From: an uncultured Ruminiclostridium sp.
GTDB lineage: Bacteria > Bacillota > Clostridia > Oscillospirales > Ruminococcaceae
Reading direction: 5' to 3'
DNA: 64,000 bases
Assembly: GCA_934490165.1 (NCBI GenBank)
Contig: CAKSTB010000008.1
Span: 1 to 64,000, forward strand
Shown piece after piece: positions 35,359 to 44,607 of this stretch; position 1 is the first letter of the stretch, and every line of letters begins with the position of its first letter. The notes below the pieces were generated by a model. It worked only from the letters and a program-made list of their open reading frames with translations, was not told the origin of the DNA and searched no databases. A program made the position numbers and the translations under genes.

Positions 35359-36684
35359 TTAATTACCTGTTTTTTTAGTATTCATTACAATTATACCTGT
35401 ATATACTCCGTTTTCTTCAAATGCAGTAAAGCTTCCTGAGTAAATCCCTGCAATATCACGCAGTATCTGCTGACCGTATCCGTGCAGAAAAGTATCGTCT
35501 TCTCTGGGCACTTCAACACCAGATACATAATTTTTAACCGTTATGTAGACACTTGTGCTGTCGTTTACAGCCTTGACTGTTATCACCTTTTTATCTTTCT
35601 GTTCATCTGTAAATCCCGCTTCGGCTCTTATCGCGTTGTCAAGCAGATTTGCAAACACACTGCACAGATGGTTCTGCGTTATATTATGAATATCTTCTAG
35701 TGAGATGTGCGTATCGAAAGTAATACCGAATTTTTCAGCTTCCGCCTTTTTTTCGGCAATTACAGCATTTATTATTGATACACTGCAGAATTCGTACTCT
35801 TTCGTAGCTCTGATACTGCTTTCGAGTTCACCGAGAAGCTCGTCCGCCTGTTCGGTATGTCCACGCTTTACAAGACTTCTTATAGCCACGAGCTGATTAT
35901 TTATATCATGCCGTATCTTCGCTACCTCATAGCGTTTTTCTTCGATCTCCCTGAAGTGCTGTTCTTCAAGCCTGTGAGCATATTTAAGAGAGTTCACCTC
36001 CTGCTCAAGAAAATATTTTTTCTCTATATCGGAAATGAAATTCATATAAATTATATCCGCGATAAGAAATGTTACAAAAGCCAGTGTCAGCATCAGTGAA
36101 GAATTTTCGCGCAAGAGAGGATGCTGAGGATTATCGGCTGTACCTGCATGATCCGCAACAATTGCTATCATAGCGAATATCTGTGCGAGGGGAAACAGAA
36201 TGAGTGTGGGATTCATCTTTACCGATACCGAGCGATTTACGATTTTGTTCCACAAAAGTGAATATAAATACTTCAAAGGAATGCATATTACGGTAAACAT
36301 AATAGTAGCCACCATGCGGTTGAAAGTGTAGATATCTTCCGTTGTCTGAAAATCATTCATATTGAGTGCCATCATCAGCCCCAGAATAGCCATATCCACA
36401 CCTACGTTTATCAACATATCAAATGCACAGAAAACAAAAGCTTTAACTGTATTTGCTTCGGATAAAAGCCTCAGCACGGCAAAAAGAAGCAGAAACAGTA
36501 CCAGTGTTTTGAGCGGGATATAAATGTGCAAAAATATCTGAGGAAAAACCACAATAAACGACACTGCCGAAGCTGCCGCTGTATATCTCAAATGGGATAC
36601 CTTCATAGTAAAGCACAACGAAAAAGACCAACAGGTTACTAAACACTGTATTAGATAAGAAACCAGAGTCACCCATGCGTACAC
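35359..36684 (-). CDS. AgrC-like GHKL sensor kinase
   Basis: 441 residues. Six or so membrane helices fill the first ~220 residues with very short loops, as in peptide-pheromone sensors. Then come a coiled segment (EKKYFLEQEVNSLKYAHRLEEQ), the His box RHDINNQLVAIRSL (about 262-275), the N-box SVFANLLDNAIRAEA (about 340-354) and the glycine-rich end HGYGQQILRDIAG. It is encoded 62 bases after its LytTR regulator. No AgrB/AgrD-like peptide genes are visible nearby, so the signal is unknown. Confidence 0.9.
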   Translation of the reverse strand: MYAWVTLVSYLIQCLVTCWSFSLCFTMKVSHLRYTAAASAVSFIVVFPQIFLHIYIPLKTLVLFLLLFAVLRLLSEANTVKAFVFCAFDMLINVGVDMAILGLMMALNMNDFQTTEDIYTFNRMVATIMFTVICIPLKYLYSLLWNKIVNRSVSVKMNPTLILFPLAQIFAMIAIVADHAGTADNPQHPLLRENSSLMLTLAFVTFLIADIIYMNFISDIEKKYFLEQEVNSLKYAHRLEEQHFREIEEKRYEVAKIRHDINNQLVAIRSLVKRGHTEQADELLGELESSIRATKEYEFCSVSIINAVIAEKKAEAEKFGITFDTHISLEDIHNITQNHLCSVFANLLDNAIRAEAGFTDEQKDKKVITVKAVNDSTSVYITVKNYVSGVEVPREDDTFLHGYGQQILRDIAGIYSGSFTAFEENGVYTGIIVMNTKKTGN

Positions 36685-36746
36685 ATTATCGTAATTTATA
36701 AGCTGCGTAATTATCCGCCTCCTTATCCGCAGTTATTTCCGACGGA

Positions 36747-37460
36747 TCATGCGTTATCATCGGCAAGAAAGCCGGTATATCTGAGAAGAAACTCCTGTCG
36801 CTTGGCGCGTGATACAGGTATTGTCGGACAGCCGTCAATGATTATATTGTCGCCGACAAAGCCGTTTATCTTTCTCATATTTACGCAGAAGCTCTTATGA
36901 CAGCGCATAAACCCATAAGGGAGATGTCTGCATTCATCGTCAAGCTTCCCCAGACAAAGATATGTACCTGTTGCAGTAACATATTTAATGTTGTGACTGA
37001 CAGATTCCATGTAAAGCACATCTTCGACTTTAATTTTAACATATCCGCCCCTGTATTCACGTTTAATGATCGTTGAACGACTGCGCTCAATAAGCTCTTC
37101 TGCCTTTTCAAGCGATTTCATAAGCGCATCTTTCGCAATGGGTTTTACCAGAAAACCCGCTACGTTATCTTTTTTCAGAAATACATCCTGGATATATTTT
37201 TCCGTATAGGCCGTTACCATTATTATCTGTGTACGCTGATTTTTGTTAATAACATCATCTATATAATCAAGTCCGTTCCCGTCTTCACCGAACTCTATGT
37301 CAAGCAGTAATACATCACACACCTCATCGCCCGTAAGGTACTCGGAAGGGGTTCTCATAACCGAACAAATGTGATCGGATAATATATCAGCGAAGTCATC
37401 TTTAAACTTGTTCAGATAATCCTCGTTATCATCTATATAACAAATCCTCATACTATACAC
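36747..37460 (-). CDS. AgrA-like LytTR response regulator
   Basis: 237 residues. Receiver domain (1-122) with CYIDDNEDY, phosphoacceptor in VLLLDIEFGEDG (about 54) and GFLVKPI. LytTR domain (about 135-232) with VLYMESVSHNIKYV and GFMRCHKSFCVNMRKI. Same architecture as the regulator at 204-917 but clearly diverged. First gene of the operon with the kinase at 35359; promoter at 37471-37499. Confidence 0.93.
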   Translation of the reverse strand: MYSMRICYIDDNEDYLNKFKDDFADILSDHICSVMRTPSEYLTGDEVCDVLLLDIEFGEDGNGLDYIDDVINKNQRTQIIMVTAYTEKYIQDVFLKKDNVAGFLVKPIAKDALMKSLEKAEELIERSRSTIIKREYRGGYVKIKVEDVLYMESVSHNIKYVTATGTYLCLGKLDDECRHLPYGFMRCHKSFCVNMRKINGFVGDNIIIDGCPTIPVSRAKRQEFLLRYTGFLADDNA

Positions 37461-37470
37461 CTCTTTTGGT

Positions 37471-37499
37471 ATTATAGCATTTTATACAGAATGTTGCAA
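37471..37499 (-). promoter_or_regulatory. Promoter of AgrA/AgrC-like operon
   Basis: Minus strand TTGCAA (37499-37494), 17-base spacer, TATAAT (37476-37471). Further upstream, GATTTATCGG and CCGATAAATT (about 37570 and 37620) form an inverted pair 40 bases apart, with no assigned role. Confidence 0.75.
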
Positions 37500-37720
37500 G
37501 TAAAAATATGTTATTTCGACGTGATTAAAAATTATTGCAAATAAGGATTTTCAAGAAAATTCGATATCGATTTATCGGTTTATTCAACAACAACAGACGA
37601 TTTTTCAGTCGGAAATCTATCCGATAAATTTATTTAAGACATAAGCAAGCACAAAAACGCAGAAAGCAGAAATATACACTTTTCTGTATATAATACATTT
37701 TCGGCAAACGGTAAGGGTAT

Positions 37721-37752
37721 AAAAAAGCCGATGATAAACACTGTTATCATCG
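37721..37752 (-). terminator. Terminator of c-di-GMP/HPt operon
   Basis: Stem CGATGATAA/TTATCATCG with a 6-base loop; on the minus strand it is followed by GGCTTTTTT. Confidence 0.88.
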
Positions 37753-37768
37753 ACCCGGTTGTTATTAT

Positions 37769-38149
37769 TTACTTGCACCTTTTCAATATACTTATTATCC
37801 TTGTGTACTCCTTAACGGCAGGGATAAGAAGCTGTTGTGCGTTGTCATAATCACCTTTTCTCAGATATTCTGTAATTTCAACGAATATGCAGCGCAGCTT
37901 CTCAAATCCGAGATTAGCGGCTATACCTTTCATAGTGTGAGCCGCTCTGAATGCTTTTTGTGTTTCATGTTCGTTCATTGCACCGACAAACTCTGCAAAG
38001 TGTTCATCGTGCAAAAATTCGCGTATTGCCGGCTCTACGGCTTCTTCATCGCACTCAAGCCGCTGTAATATGCTGTCATAGCTTTCTCCAAGAAGCTCAT
38101 AGCATTCTCTCATTGAAAGACCGCTATCGTATTTGTCATTCATATTCAT
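37769..38149 (-). CDS. Stand-alone HPt phosphotransfer protein 1
   Basis: 126 residues, all helical. The phosphorylatable His is in FRAAHTMKGIAANLG (about 71). The N-terminus ECYELLGESYDSILQRL closely resembles that of the HPt at 55972-56316, so the two are paralogues. HPt proteins carry phosphate between receiver domains; the nearest ones are in the three genes upstream. It is the last gene of a four-gene operon, 47 bases after the GGDEF/HD-GYP gene. Confidence 0.9.
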   Translation of the reverse strand: MNMNDKYDSGLSMRECYELLGESYDSILQRLECDEEAVEPAIREFLHDEHFAEFVGAMNEHETQKAFRAAHTMKGIAANLGFEKLRCIFVEITEYLRKGDYDNAQQLLIPAVKEYTRIISILKRCK

Positions 38150-38196
38150 GCCGTTACCCTCACATTTATCCGAATATAACTGTCATCGGATAGTAA

Positions 38197-40116
38197 TCAG
38201 CTTTTGAATTTTTCTTTTATATCGTCCTGTATATCAAGCAGACATTCGAGAAGCTCGGGATTGAACGCTCCGCATTCTCCGCCGAGTATCATAATTATTG
38301 CCTTTTCATGCGGGAATGCCTTTTTATACACACGTTCGCTTACAAGCGCGTCATATACGTCTGCTACCGATACTACCTGTGCGGCTATCGGTATCTCATC
38401 ACCCTTAAGGCCATCGGGATATCCCCTGCCGTCATAGCGCTCATGATGCCATCGGCATATGGTGTATGCCACTTTGATAAGCTCTTCGTCCTTATACTGT
38501 TCGAGCTTTTCAAGCATATCCGCACCTATCATCGAATGTGTTTTCATTATTGCAAACTCCTCATCGGTAAGTCTGCCGGGCTTATTGAGTATCTTGTCGT
38601 CGATACCCATCTTGCCTATATCGTGAAGCGCCGATGCCATTGTTATAAGATGCCTTTTATTGCTGTCAAGCTTGTACTTATCCGTTTTCTTAACGAGCTG
38701 TTCAAGCAGCATCTCCGTCAGCATTCTGATATGTACAACGTGCAATCCGCTCTCACCGTTTCTGAACTCAACTATCTGGCTCAATATGCCTATCATCATA
38801 TCATTGTTGCGTTCTTTTTCGTTTATCTGATCGGTAAGCAGCATAAGCAACCTGCGCTGCTTGGAATAAAGCTTTATCGTATTGAAAACTCTGTGATGCA
38901 CCACTTTTGCGTCAAACGGTCTGTTTATAAAGTCGGATACACCGAGCTCATATGCCTCACGCACCGTATCCGCCGAGTGGTCGCTTGATATCATAATTAC
39001 CGGTATATCATCGATAAAATGATTGTCATTCATGTAGCTCAGCACATCAAAGCCGCTCATACCGGGCATCACTATATCAAGCAGTATCAGTGAAATGCCT
39101 GTGCCGTACTGCTCGAGCATAGATATGCACCTTTCACCGTTTTCGGCTTCAAGTACATTAAATCCGACACCGAGCATTGAAGAAAGTATCGCACGGTTAA
39201 GCTCAGAATCGTCTACTATCAGGATATTCAGCTTATCCTCGGCTTCATCTTCCCGCCTGTCCTTATCGGTAACTACCGTATTCTTGTGTGCCTTTGCCGT
39301 ATACATCAGCTTGTCCGCACGGATAACGGCATTCTGTAAAGGCTCTTTATCCGCAATTACACCGCCTATGCTGACCGACAGATTTATGCCCGAATAGTCA
39401 GTCATATCTGTCCTGCGAACCTTTCTTTTGATCTCCCCCAGCTTGCGGTTGAAGTTTTTTTCATTTTCAACACCGGGCATCAAAAGCAGAAACTCATCGC
39501 CGCCGTAACGGATAAGCGTATCCGTTCTTCTGATACAGTCCTTTATCGCACCGACAACCGCTTTAAGGACCTCATCGCCGGTATCGTGCCCCCGCGTATC
39601 GTTGTACACCTTGAAATCGTCAAGGTCTATCATAACGACACCGCCTGAGAACGCCGTATTCTTCAGCGTTTCTTCAAAATATCTGCGATTGAATGTACTT
39701 GTCAGGCTGTCGCGGTAAACCTCCTCGTTGCTTTTTGCAAGCTTGCCGATAAGCTCTTCTCTGCCGTTTAAGCTGAACACCGCGTTCTTGTCTATGGGCT
39801 TCATCATTTCCATTATGCAAGGCTCTCCGTCAACCTCAACATACTTTGCGATGACCTGAAATATGTCTTTTCCGACAAGGTCAAACTTTGCTATCTGCGA
39901 CTTTGTTTCAAGCGCTTTCAATTCAATTCCGTCAAGATAGATCTCATCATCGTCAACATTCAGAAACAGGTTATTGTCCCTGTCCTCCTGCGTACATATT
40001 CTGCCGTTTCTGACCTGTTCCTCGCTCAGCAGTCTTGCGTGGGCAAACAGTGTTGAGAAGCACTGTACCTGCGCCTGCGCCTGCTGATTTGTAAGCTTCA
40101 TTACTTCTTCTGTCAT
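38197..40116 (-). CDS. GGDEF-REC-HD-GYP c-di-GMP protein
   Basis: 639 residues from the ATG at 40116, preceded by AGGAGG. Order: a short sensor-like domain (about 15-125), GGDEF diguanylate cyclase (about 140-300, motif YGGDEFLLLM), receiver (about 310-425, DDSELNR and LILLDIVMPGMSG), and HD-GYP phosphodiesterase (about 455-635, HDIGKMGIDD and HHERYDGRGYPDG). Both the synthetic and the degrading motif are intact, so one protein could make and break c-di-GMP, switched by phosphorylation of the receiver. The domains are those of the protein at 53567 in circularly permuted order. Neighbours are a PocR hybrid kinase upstream and an HPt protein downstream. Confidence 0.92.
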   Translation of the reverse strand: MTEEVMKLTNQQAQAQVQCFSTLFAHARLLSEEQVRNGRICTQEDRDNNLFLNVDDDEIYLDGIELKALETKSQIAKFDLVGKDIFQVIAKYVEVDGEPCIMEMMKPIDKNAVFSLNGREELIGKLAKSNEEVYRDSLTSTFNRRYFEETLKNTAFSGGVVMIDLDDFKVYNDTRGHDTGDEVLKAVVGAIKDCIRRTDTLIRYGGDEFLLLMPGVENEKNFNRKLGEIKRKVRRTDMTDYSGINLSVSIGGVIADKEPLQNAVIRADKLMYTAKAHKNTVVTDKDRREDEAEDKLNILIVDDSELNRAILSSMLGVGFNVLEAENGERCISMLEQYGTGISLILLDIVMPGMSGFDVLSYMNDNHFIDDIPVIMISSDHSADTVREAYELGVSDFINRPFDAKVVHHRVFNTIKLYSKQRRLLMLLTDQINEKERNNDMMIGILSQIVEFRNGESGLHVVHIRMLTEMLLEQLVKKTDKYKLDSNKRHLITMASALHDIGKMGIDDKILNKPGRLTDEEFAIMKTHSMIGADMLEKLEQYKDEELIKVAYTICRWHHERYDGRGYPDGLKGDEIPIAAQVVSVADVYDALVSERVYKKAFPHEKAIIMILGGECGAFNPELLECLLDIQDDIKEKFKS

Positions 40117-40144
40117 ATTTCCTCCTGACACAAACACACAAGTG

Positions 40145-42712
40145 TCATCGGTTGTGCAGTGTACCGCTCCACTCAGACAAAATGCTCTCGGCTTTGTCAA
40201 AGTCGCAGTCATCTACTGCCTTTTTTATATCATCAAAATACGTCATGTCGGAAGCAGACGTATTCTGCGATATCTTCTCCAAAACATCATCGATCTGCAA
40301 AGCGTCCATATCCGACAGCGCATCGGACAGCTCGTCAAGCAGAGGTTTTATTTCCTGCTTTTCGGGCTTTTCGTTATCCTTATTGCCGAAATGCACGGAA
40401 AGCACATTCTTCATAGCCTTGTACTCATCAAGGAACTTTTCGATATTCTCACTTATATAAATGTAATTGTTTTCTTTGCCCGCCGTTTCCAGATCTTTCG
40501 CCGTCTGCGACAGTCTGTTTGCACCTATCTGCTTCGAAGTGCTTTTAAGCGAGTGGAACTCTATCGTCAGCAGTTCAATGTTGCCGTTGCCGTAAGAAGC
40601 GTTTATCCTGGCAATATTTTTGTCTATCGACCTGTAATACTGCTCAATAACGCCGAGCAGCAGCTTTTCGCTTCCCATAAGCGCCATAGCACCCTTAAGG
40701 TCAAGCTCGGGTATATCGGGGAGTATATGCTGTGGCGGCTCGGTGTCATTCGGCTTGCCGACAGGAATTATTTTTTCCGACGGCAGCCATCGCCTTATCT
40801 TGTTTGTGATAGTCCTGAGCGAAATAGGCTTTGCTATAAAGTCGCTCATGCCCTCTCTCAGAAACATTTCCCTTGCGTCAACCGCGGCGTTTGCCGTCAG
40901 TGCTATTATCGGCACATCGGCATACGACGGAAAACGCTGTTTTATAATATGTGCCGCTTCTATACCGTCCATTTCGGGCATCATATGATCCATAAAGATG
41001 ATATCGTAACGGAAATTACGCGCTTTCTCAATACATTCCGCACCGCTAGCGGCTACGTCGACCTGCATACCGAGCGGTTCTATAACACCTTTCGCGACTG
41101 CACGGTTTATATCGTTATCATCAACGATAAGCACATATGCTTCGGGTGCGGTAAAGCTGACATCGCTTGAGGTATCATCATTTCGGGTGAACTTTTCGCC
41201 TATTCCCATTGCGGCGGAAAGCGTGAACGAATAAATCGGCTTTCTTATAATCGTTATATTTTTATCATCGGAATACGCCGTGCTGTCAAATCGGTCTATC
41301 AGTACGCACCTGAGCCCCGGATTTTCGGCAACAAGCTCCCTTGCGTCATTTAAAAGCTCATAATCTCCTATAATATACGCCTTGCTGTCAAGCAGTGCAC
41401 GGTCAATGCTTACAGGCAATACGCCTATCTGTCTGACAGCGGTTTCAACGCTCTCCCTCAGGTACTGATTTCCGATCAGAAGACACGCTACAGTTCCTTC
41501 AAGGGCTTTTCTCGCATTTGAATGTTCGTCCTTTATAAGCTCCTGCGGAACTTCAACTGTAAACGTACTGCCCTTGCCCGGCTCGCTTTCCACAGATATT
41601 GTACCGCCCATAAGGCTCAGCAGCTTTTGGGATATTGCAAGACCTAGCCCCGTACCCTCGGCGTTTCGGTTTCTTTTGCTGTCTATCTGTCTGAACATCT
41701 TGAACAGCCTGCCTATGTTCTCCTGAGATATTCCGCAGCCGGTATCCGATACAGACGCAATAAGCATAACATTCTCGTTAGATATCGGTCTTGTGCTTAT
41801 TCTCAGCGATACATTACCGCTCCTTGTAAACTTGACCGCGTTGTTAAGCAGATTTATAAGCACCTGCTGAATACGCACATTATCACCCTTGAGGCTAAGC
41901 GGCAGATCAGGAGGTACATCTATTGTAAATTCTATATTCTTACTGCCTATCTGGTTATTGACGATACCTGCCACATCGTTTATAAGCGACAGCGGCTCAT
42001 AGTCGACAGGCACTATAGACATTTCACCTGTTTCTATCTTTGAAAAATCAAGTATGTCATTTATGATCATCAGCAGATGATGTGCAGACGACTTTATCTG
42101 ATGAAGATACTCCCTCATCTCATCGCTCATATCGCGTCTTAATGCGATCTCGGCAGTACCGAGAACAGCATTGAGCGGTGTTCTCATCTCGTGGCTGACA
42201 TTGGCGAGAAAGTCCGAACGGTGTTCGGCTATCTTAAGTGCGGCATCAGTCATCTGCTTCATCTCGGCGGAAGACGCAACTATTGCCGAGAGATTTATCG
42301 CAAGCTCGCATACCGCTTTGGAAAGCTTGTCGGCAAGCTCATATGATATGATATTCTCGGACGGTATCGTCTTTTCGCCGATCTTTGTAAAGCCTGCGGC
42401 AAGATATCCGACTGTCTGTGAGCCCTGCTTTATCGGAGCGGAAAAGAGCGTCAGTCCGTCAAAGCACATACCGCTTGCCGCATATCCGTTTTCCGCTCTT
42501 CTGATCGATGCAGAAATTATACAGCGCATACACTCAACCGCGCCGGCATCGGTATCAAGCCGCTTACGCAACTCCTCGGAAAAGCCTGTTCCGCCCGAAT
42601 GGCTCTTGCCAAACAAATTCAGTATCATTGCCGCAACTCCGAAAACATCGGATATTGATTTTTCCATACGGCTCAGCGTCTGAGCGGAAATGTATTCGGT
42701 GATATCTGTCAA
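40145..42712 (-). CDS. Hybrid histidine kinase with PocR sensor, receivers and HPt
   Basis: 855 residues from a TTG start at 42712, chosen because GGAGG lies 6 bases before it. Order: PocR-type ligand domain (about 5-140, with CMRC and SAPIKQGSQTVGYLAAGF), His kinase core with SHEMRTPLNAVLG (about 175), N-box LINLLNNAVKFT, DTGCGIS and GTGLGLAI. A degenerate receiver (about 400-510, no phosphoacceptor Asp) precedes a canonical receiver (about 530-650, FMDHMMPEMDG) and an HPt domain (about 680-780, HSLKSTSKQIGA). A C-terminal tail of about 70 residues is unassigned. No membrane helix, so a cytosolic sensor. It can run a full internal phosphorelay that probably ends on the GGDEF/HD-GYP protein. 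Confidence 0.92.
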   Translation of the reverse strand: MTDITEYISAQTLSRMEKSISDVFGVAAMILNLFGKSHSGGTGFSEELRKRLDTDAGAVECMRCIISASIRRAENGYAASGMCFDGLTLFSAPIKQGSQTVGYLAAGFTKIGEKTIPSENIISYELADKLSKAVCELAINLSAIVASSAEMKQMTDAALKIAEHRSDFLANVSHEMRTPLNAVLGTAEIALRRDMSDEMREYLHQIKSSAHHLLMIINDILDFSKIETGEMSIVPVDYEPLSLINDVAGIVNNQIGSKNIEFTIDVPPDLPLSLKGDNVRIQQVLINLLNNAVKFTRSGNVSLRISTRPISNENVMLIASVSDTGCGISQENIGRLFKMFRQIDSKRNRNAEGTGLGLAISQKLLSLMGGTISVESEPGKGSTFTVEVPQELIKDEHSNARKALEGTVACLLIGNQYLRESVETAVRQIGVLPVSIDRALLDSKAYIIGDYELLNDARELVAENPGLRCVLIDRFDSTAYSDDKNITIIRKPIYSFTLSAAMGIGEKFTRNDDTSSDVSFTAPEAYVLIVDDNDINRAVAKGVIEPLGMQVDVAASGAECIEKARNFRYDIIFMDHMMPEMDGIEAAHIIKQRFPSYADVPIIALTANAAVDAREMFLREGMSDFIAKPISLRTITNKIRRWLPSEKIIPVGKPNDTEPPQHILPDIPELDLKGAMALMGSEKLLLGVIEQYYRSIDKNIARINASYGNGNIELLTIEFHSLKSTSKQIGANRLSQTAKDLETAGKENNYIYISENIEKFLDEYKAMKNVLSVHFGNKDNEKPEKQEIKPLLDELSDALSDMDALQIDDVLEKISQNTSASDMTYFDDIKKAVDDCDFDKAESILSEWSGTLHNR

Positions 42713-42724
42713 GATTATCCTCCT

Positions 42725-43585
42725 TTAACCTATCAGACTTCTTATAAGAAGGAACAGCCTGTCCATATTTATCGGCTTGAGAAGATATCCCTGCAAATTC
42801 ATCGATAAGACCTGCTGTACCTTATCCGAATCGGTAACACCCGTAAGGAATACAACCGGTATGTTAGCAAGTCTGCTGTTATCTCTTATCTTGGTAAGCA
42901 CCTCTGCCCCGCTCTCGCCCGGCATATGGTAGTCAAGAAGTATAAGATCCGACATTTTGGTTTCAAGATACTTTTCAGCCATTCTGCCGCTTGAAACGGT
43001 CGTAACATCATACTTGTCCTCAAGTGCCGATTTCAGCATTCTCAGTATGTCCTTATCATCGTCTACCACAAGGATATGCTTTTTAATGATTTTTTCCGCT
43101 GTCGGCGCGAAATTACCTATCCTGTCATAAGAGCCAGCCGAAACGCTCTGTGCAGGACGTATATGCTTGCTTCCGGCGGAATAGATATCATCATTGTCGT
43201 CATGACGTTTTTCACACATAGGTCCGGCTATCTCAAATACATTGGTAAGTATTGCAGGTATCGTTACCGGCCGCCTCAGCATAGCGTCAAACAGGTCTGC
43301 GTTTTTCAGTCTGCACTCGTCGCAAACATCTGCATTTGCAATAAGCATAAACGGCAGATCAAAAGTCGACTCGTCACGCTTCATAAGATAATACTGCTGT
43401 ATCATCTCTTCGTCATAATCCTCAAATACCGTGATGAACATATCGGGCTTGAATACAGCGATATGCTGTTTTATATCATCGGGATAACCCGGTGTACTCA
43501 AAAATACAAATCTATCATCGGGATAAGCCAGCAGATCTTTGAAAAGTGACGGTCTGCGGCTGTTTATCAGAACTCTTATTTTCAA
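42725..43585 (-). CDS. Two-domain receiver protein without output domain
   Basis: 286 residues. The C-terminal half (about 165-285) is a canonical receiver: HILVVDDDKDI, phosphoacceptor in LILLDYHMPGESG, VFLTGV and LLKPI. The N-terminal half (about 1-115) has receiver-like spacing (VFKPDMFITVFEDYDEE) but lacks clear phosphorylation residues, so it is a degenerate receiver. A linker of ~45 residues is polar. There is no DNA-binding or enzyme domain, so it should act through protein contacts. First gene of the operon; 12 bases separate it from the hybrid kinase. Confidence 0.85.
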   Translation of the reverse strand: MKIRVLINSRRPSLFKDLLAYPDDRFVFLSTPGYPDDIKQHIAVFKPDMFITVFEDYDEEMIQQYYLMKRDESTFDLPFMLIANADVCDECRLKNADLFDAMLRRPVTIPAILTNVFEIAGPMCEKRHDDNDDIYSAGSKHIRPAQSVSAGSYDRIGNFAPTAEKIIKKHILVVDDDKDILRMLKSALEDKYDVTTVSSGRMAEKYLETKMSDLILLDYHMPGESGAEVLTKIRDNSRLANIPVVFLTGVTDSDKVQQVLSMNLQGYLLKPINMDRLFLLIRSLIG

Positions 43586-43905
43586 AATTTCACAGCTCCT
43601 TCATTTCTTTACAAAAGTGTATCGTTGACCCTATACAAAATTAAATATATAGTTCTCCAAATTAAAATTTTATCAGGAAATAGCAAAAAAGTCAAGAAAA
43701 ACGTGAGTGCGGCAAAAAATAAAGGACACCCGAAACGGAATGTCCCTTAGTATGATATAATGAAATCATTGCCGCAGGCAACGATGAAATCTGCTATGCA
43801 GATGAAATCTGTTGCACAGGTGAAATCCGCTACGCGGATGAAATCAAACACGTCTTATCTCTTGCTGTAAGGAAGAATTATTCCGTCAGTAGGACGGATT
43901 TAATT
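43586..43905. other. Intergenic region between receiver operon and tRNA-Leu copy 2
   Basis: No gene. It holds A/T-rich DNA that presumably includes the receiver-operon promoter (no confident -35/-10 chosen). A hairpin at 43722-43748 (AAGGACA ... TGTCCCTT) with a minus-strand T-run (ATTTTTTGCC) can end transcripts coming from the tRNA side. The mini-hairpin repeat follows at 43761-43902. Confidence 0.55.
43761..43902. repeat. Tandem mini-hairpin intergenic repeat, copy 3
   Basis: A run of small hairpins separated by GATGAAATC-type linkers: TTGCC/GGCAA (43769-43781), CTGC/GCAG, CTGT/ACAG, CCGC/GCGG, CTTA/TAAG, TCCGTC/GACGGA. Its tRNA-proximal end matches the repeat after tRNA-Leu copy 1. Confidence 0.6.
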
Positions 43906-43947
43906 GAAAAAAGCCACATCCGTCTAAAGACAAATGTGGCTTTTTTC
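43906..43947 (-). terminator. Terminator of tRNA-Leu copy 2
   Basis: Stem with arms GAAAAAAGCCACAT and ATGTGGCTTTTTTC, directly after the tRNA on the minus strand. Confidence 0.85.
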
Positions 43948-43948
43948 G

Positions 43949-44035
43949 TGGTGCGGGAAATGGGACTTGAACCCACACGCCAATACTGACACAAGCACCT
44001 CAAGCTTGCCTGTCTGCCGATTCCAGCATCCCCGC
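43949..44035 (-). tRNA. tRNA-Leu (anticodon GAG), copy 2
   Basis: Base-for-base identical to the tRNA at 13393-13479, in the opposite orientation, including encoded CCA. Anticodon GAG in the loop TTGAGGT. Its own consensus promoter lies at 44051-44079. Confidence 0.95.
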
Positions 44036-44050
44036 AAATCAGCATAATCT

Positions 44051-44079
44051 ATTATAGCAGAATAAAAACGGTTTGTCAA
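44051..44079 (-). promoter_or_regulatory. Promoter of tRNA-Leu copy 2
   Basis: Minus strand TTGACA (44079-44074), 17-base spacer, TATAAT (44056-44051). Confidence 0.85.
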
Positions 44080-44083
44080 GCAA

Positions 44084-44115
44084 TTTTTAAAATTTTCTTC
44101 AGAAAATTTTAAAAA
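44084..44115 (-). terminator. smpB terminator hairpin
   Basis: Perfect 15-pair A/T-rich stem (TTTTTAAAATTTTCT and complement) with a 2-base centre, 28 bases after the smpB stop. It lies just upstream of the tRNA promoter. Confidence 0.65.
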
Positions 44116-44142
44116 TCCGACAAACCGTTTTGTTATTCCGTT

Positions 44143-44607
44143 TTATCTGTTGCGCATTTTAAGCTCGCGGTCGATCGTACGCTTTGCGTCACGCTGTGCC
44201 ATAGCGTCGCGCTTATCGTGGAGCTTTTTACCTTTGCAAAGTCCGACCTGAACCTTTACTCTGCTTCCTTTAAAGTAAACGGAGATCGGGATAAGCGTCA
44301 GACCGTCCTGCTTCACCTGTCCGAGCAGCTTCATTATCTCACGCTTATGCATAAGGAGCTTTCGGGTTCTCAGCGGGTCTTTATTAAAGATGTTGCCTTT
44401 CTCATAAGGTGATATGTGCATCTGCTTTATATATGCCTCGCCGTCATCTATCGAGATCCAGCTATCCTTCAGGTTAAGCCCGCCCTCGCGGATCGACTTT
44501 ACCTCTGTTCCCGTAAGCTCTATTCCCGCTTCATAGCTTTCAAGCACAAAATAGTCATGCCGTGCCTTTCTGTTGTCAGCTATCGTTTTAAGTGCCGTTT
44601 TCTCCAT
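44143..44607 (-). CDS. smpB: SsrA-binding protein SmpB
   Basis: 154 residues, the normal SmpB length. Typical segments are NRKARHDYFVLESYEAGIEL (about 12-31), GTEVKSIREGGLNLKDS, HISPYEKGN (about 65) and the basic tail DKRDAMAQRDAKRTIDRELK that enters the decoding centre. SmpB binds tmRNA and brings it to stalled ribosomes; the tmRNA gene is at 15986-16336. Single-gene unit ended by the hairpin at 44084, immediately beside tRNA-Leu copy 2. Confidence 0.97.
   Translation of the reverse strand: MEKTALKTIADNRKARHDYFVLESYEAGIELTGTEVKSIREGGLNLKDSWISIDDGEAYIKQMHISPYEKGNIFNKDPLRTRKLLMHKREIMKLLGQVKQDGLTLIPISVYFKGSRVKVQVGLCKGKKLHDKRDAMAQRDAKRTIDRELKMRNR

Noticed and set aside
35359..37460. agr-type quorum-sensing locus
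   Set aside because: Kinase and regulator are AgrC/AgrA-like, but no AgrB-like processing protease or AgrD-like propeptide was found within the flanking kilobases, so a complete peptide-signalling system is not supported here.
38308..38988. Plus-strand ORF of 226 residues opposite the HD-GYP region, and a similar 342-residue one at 40142-41170
   Set aside because: Both lie wholly antisense to clear, motif-bearing genes, lack ribosome sites and have the composition expected of a complementary frame.
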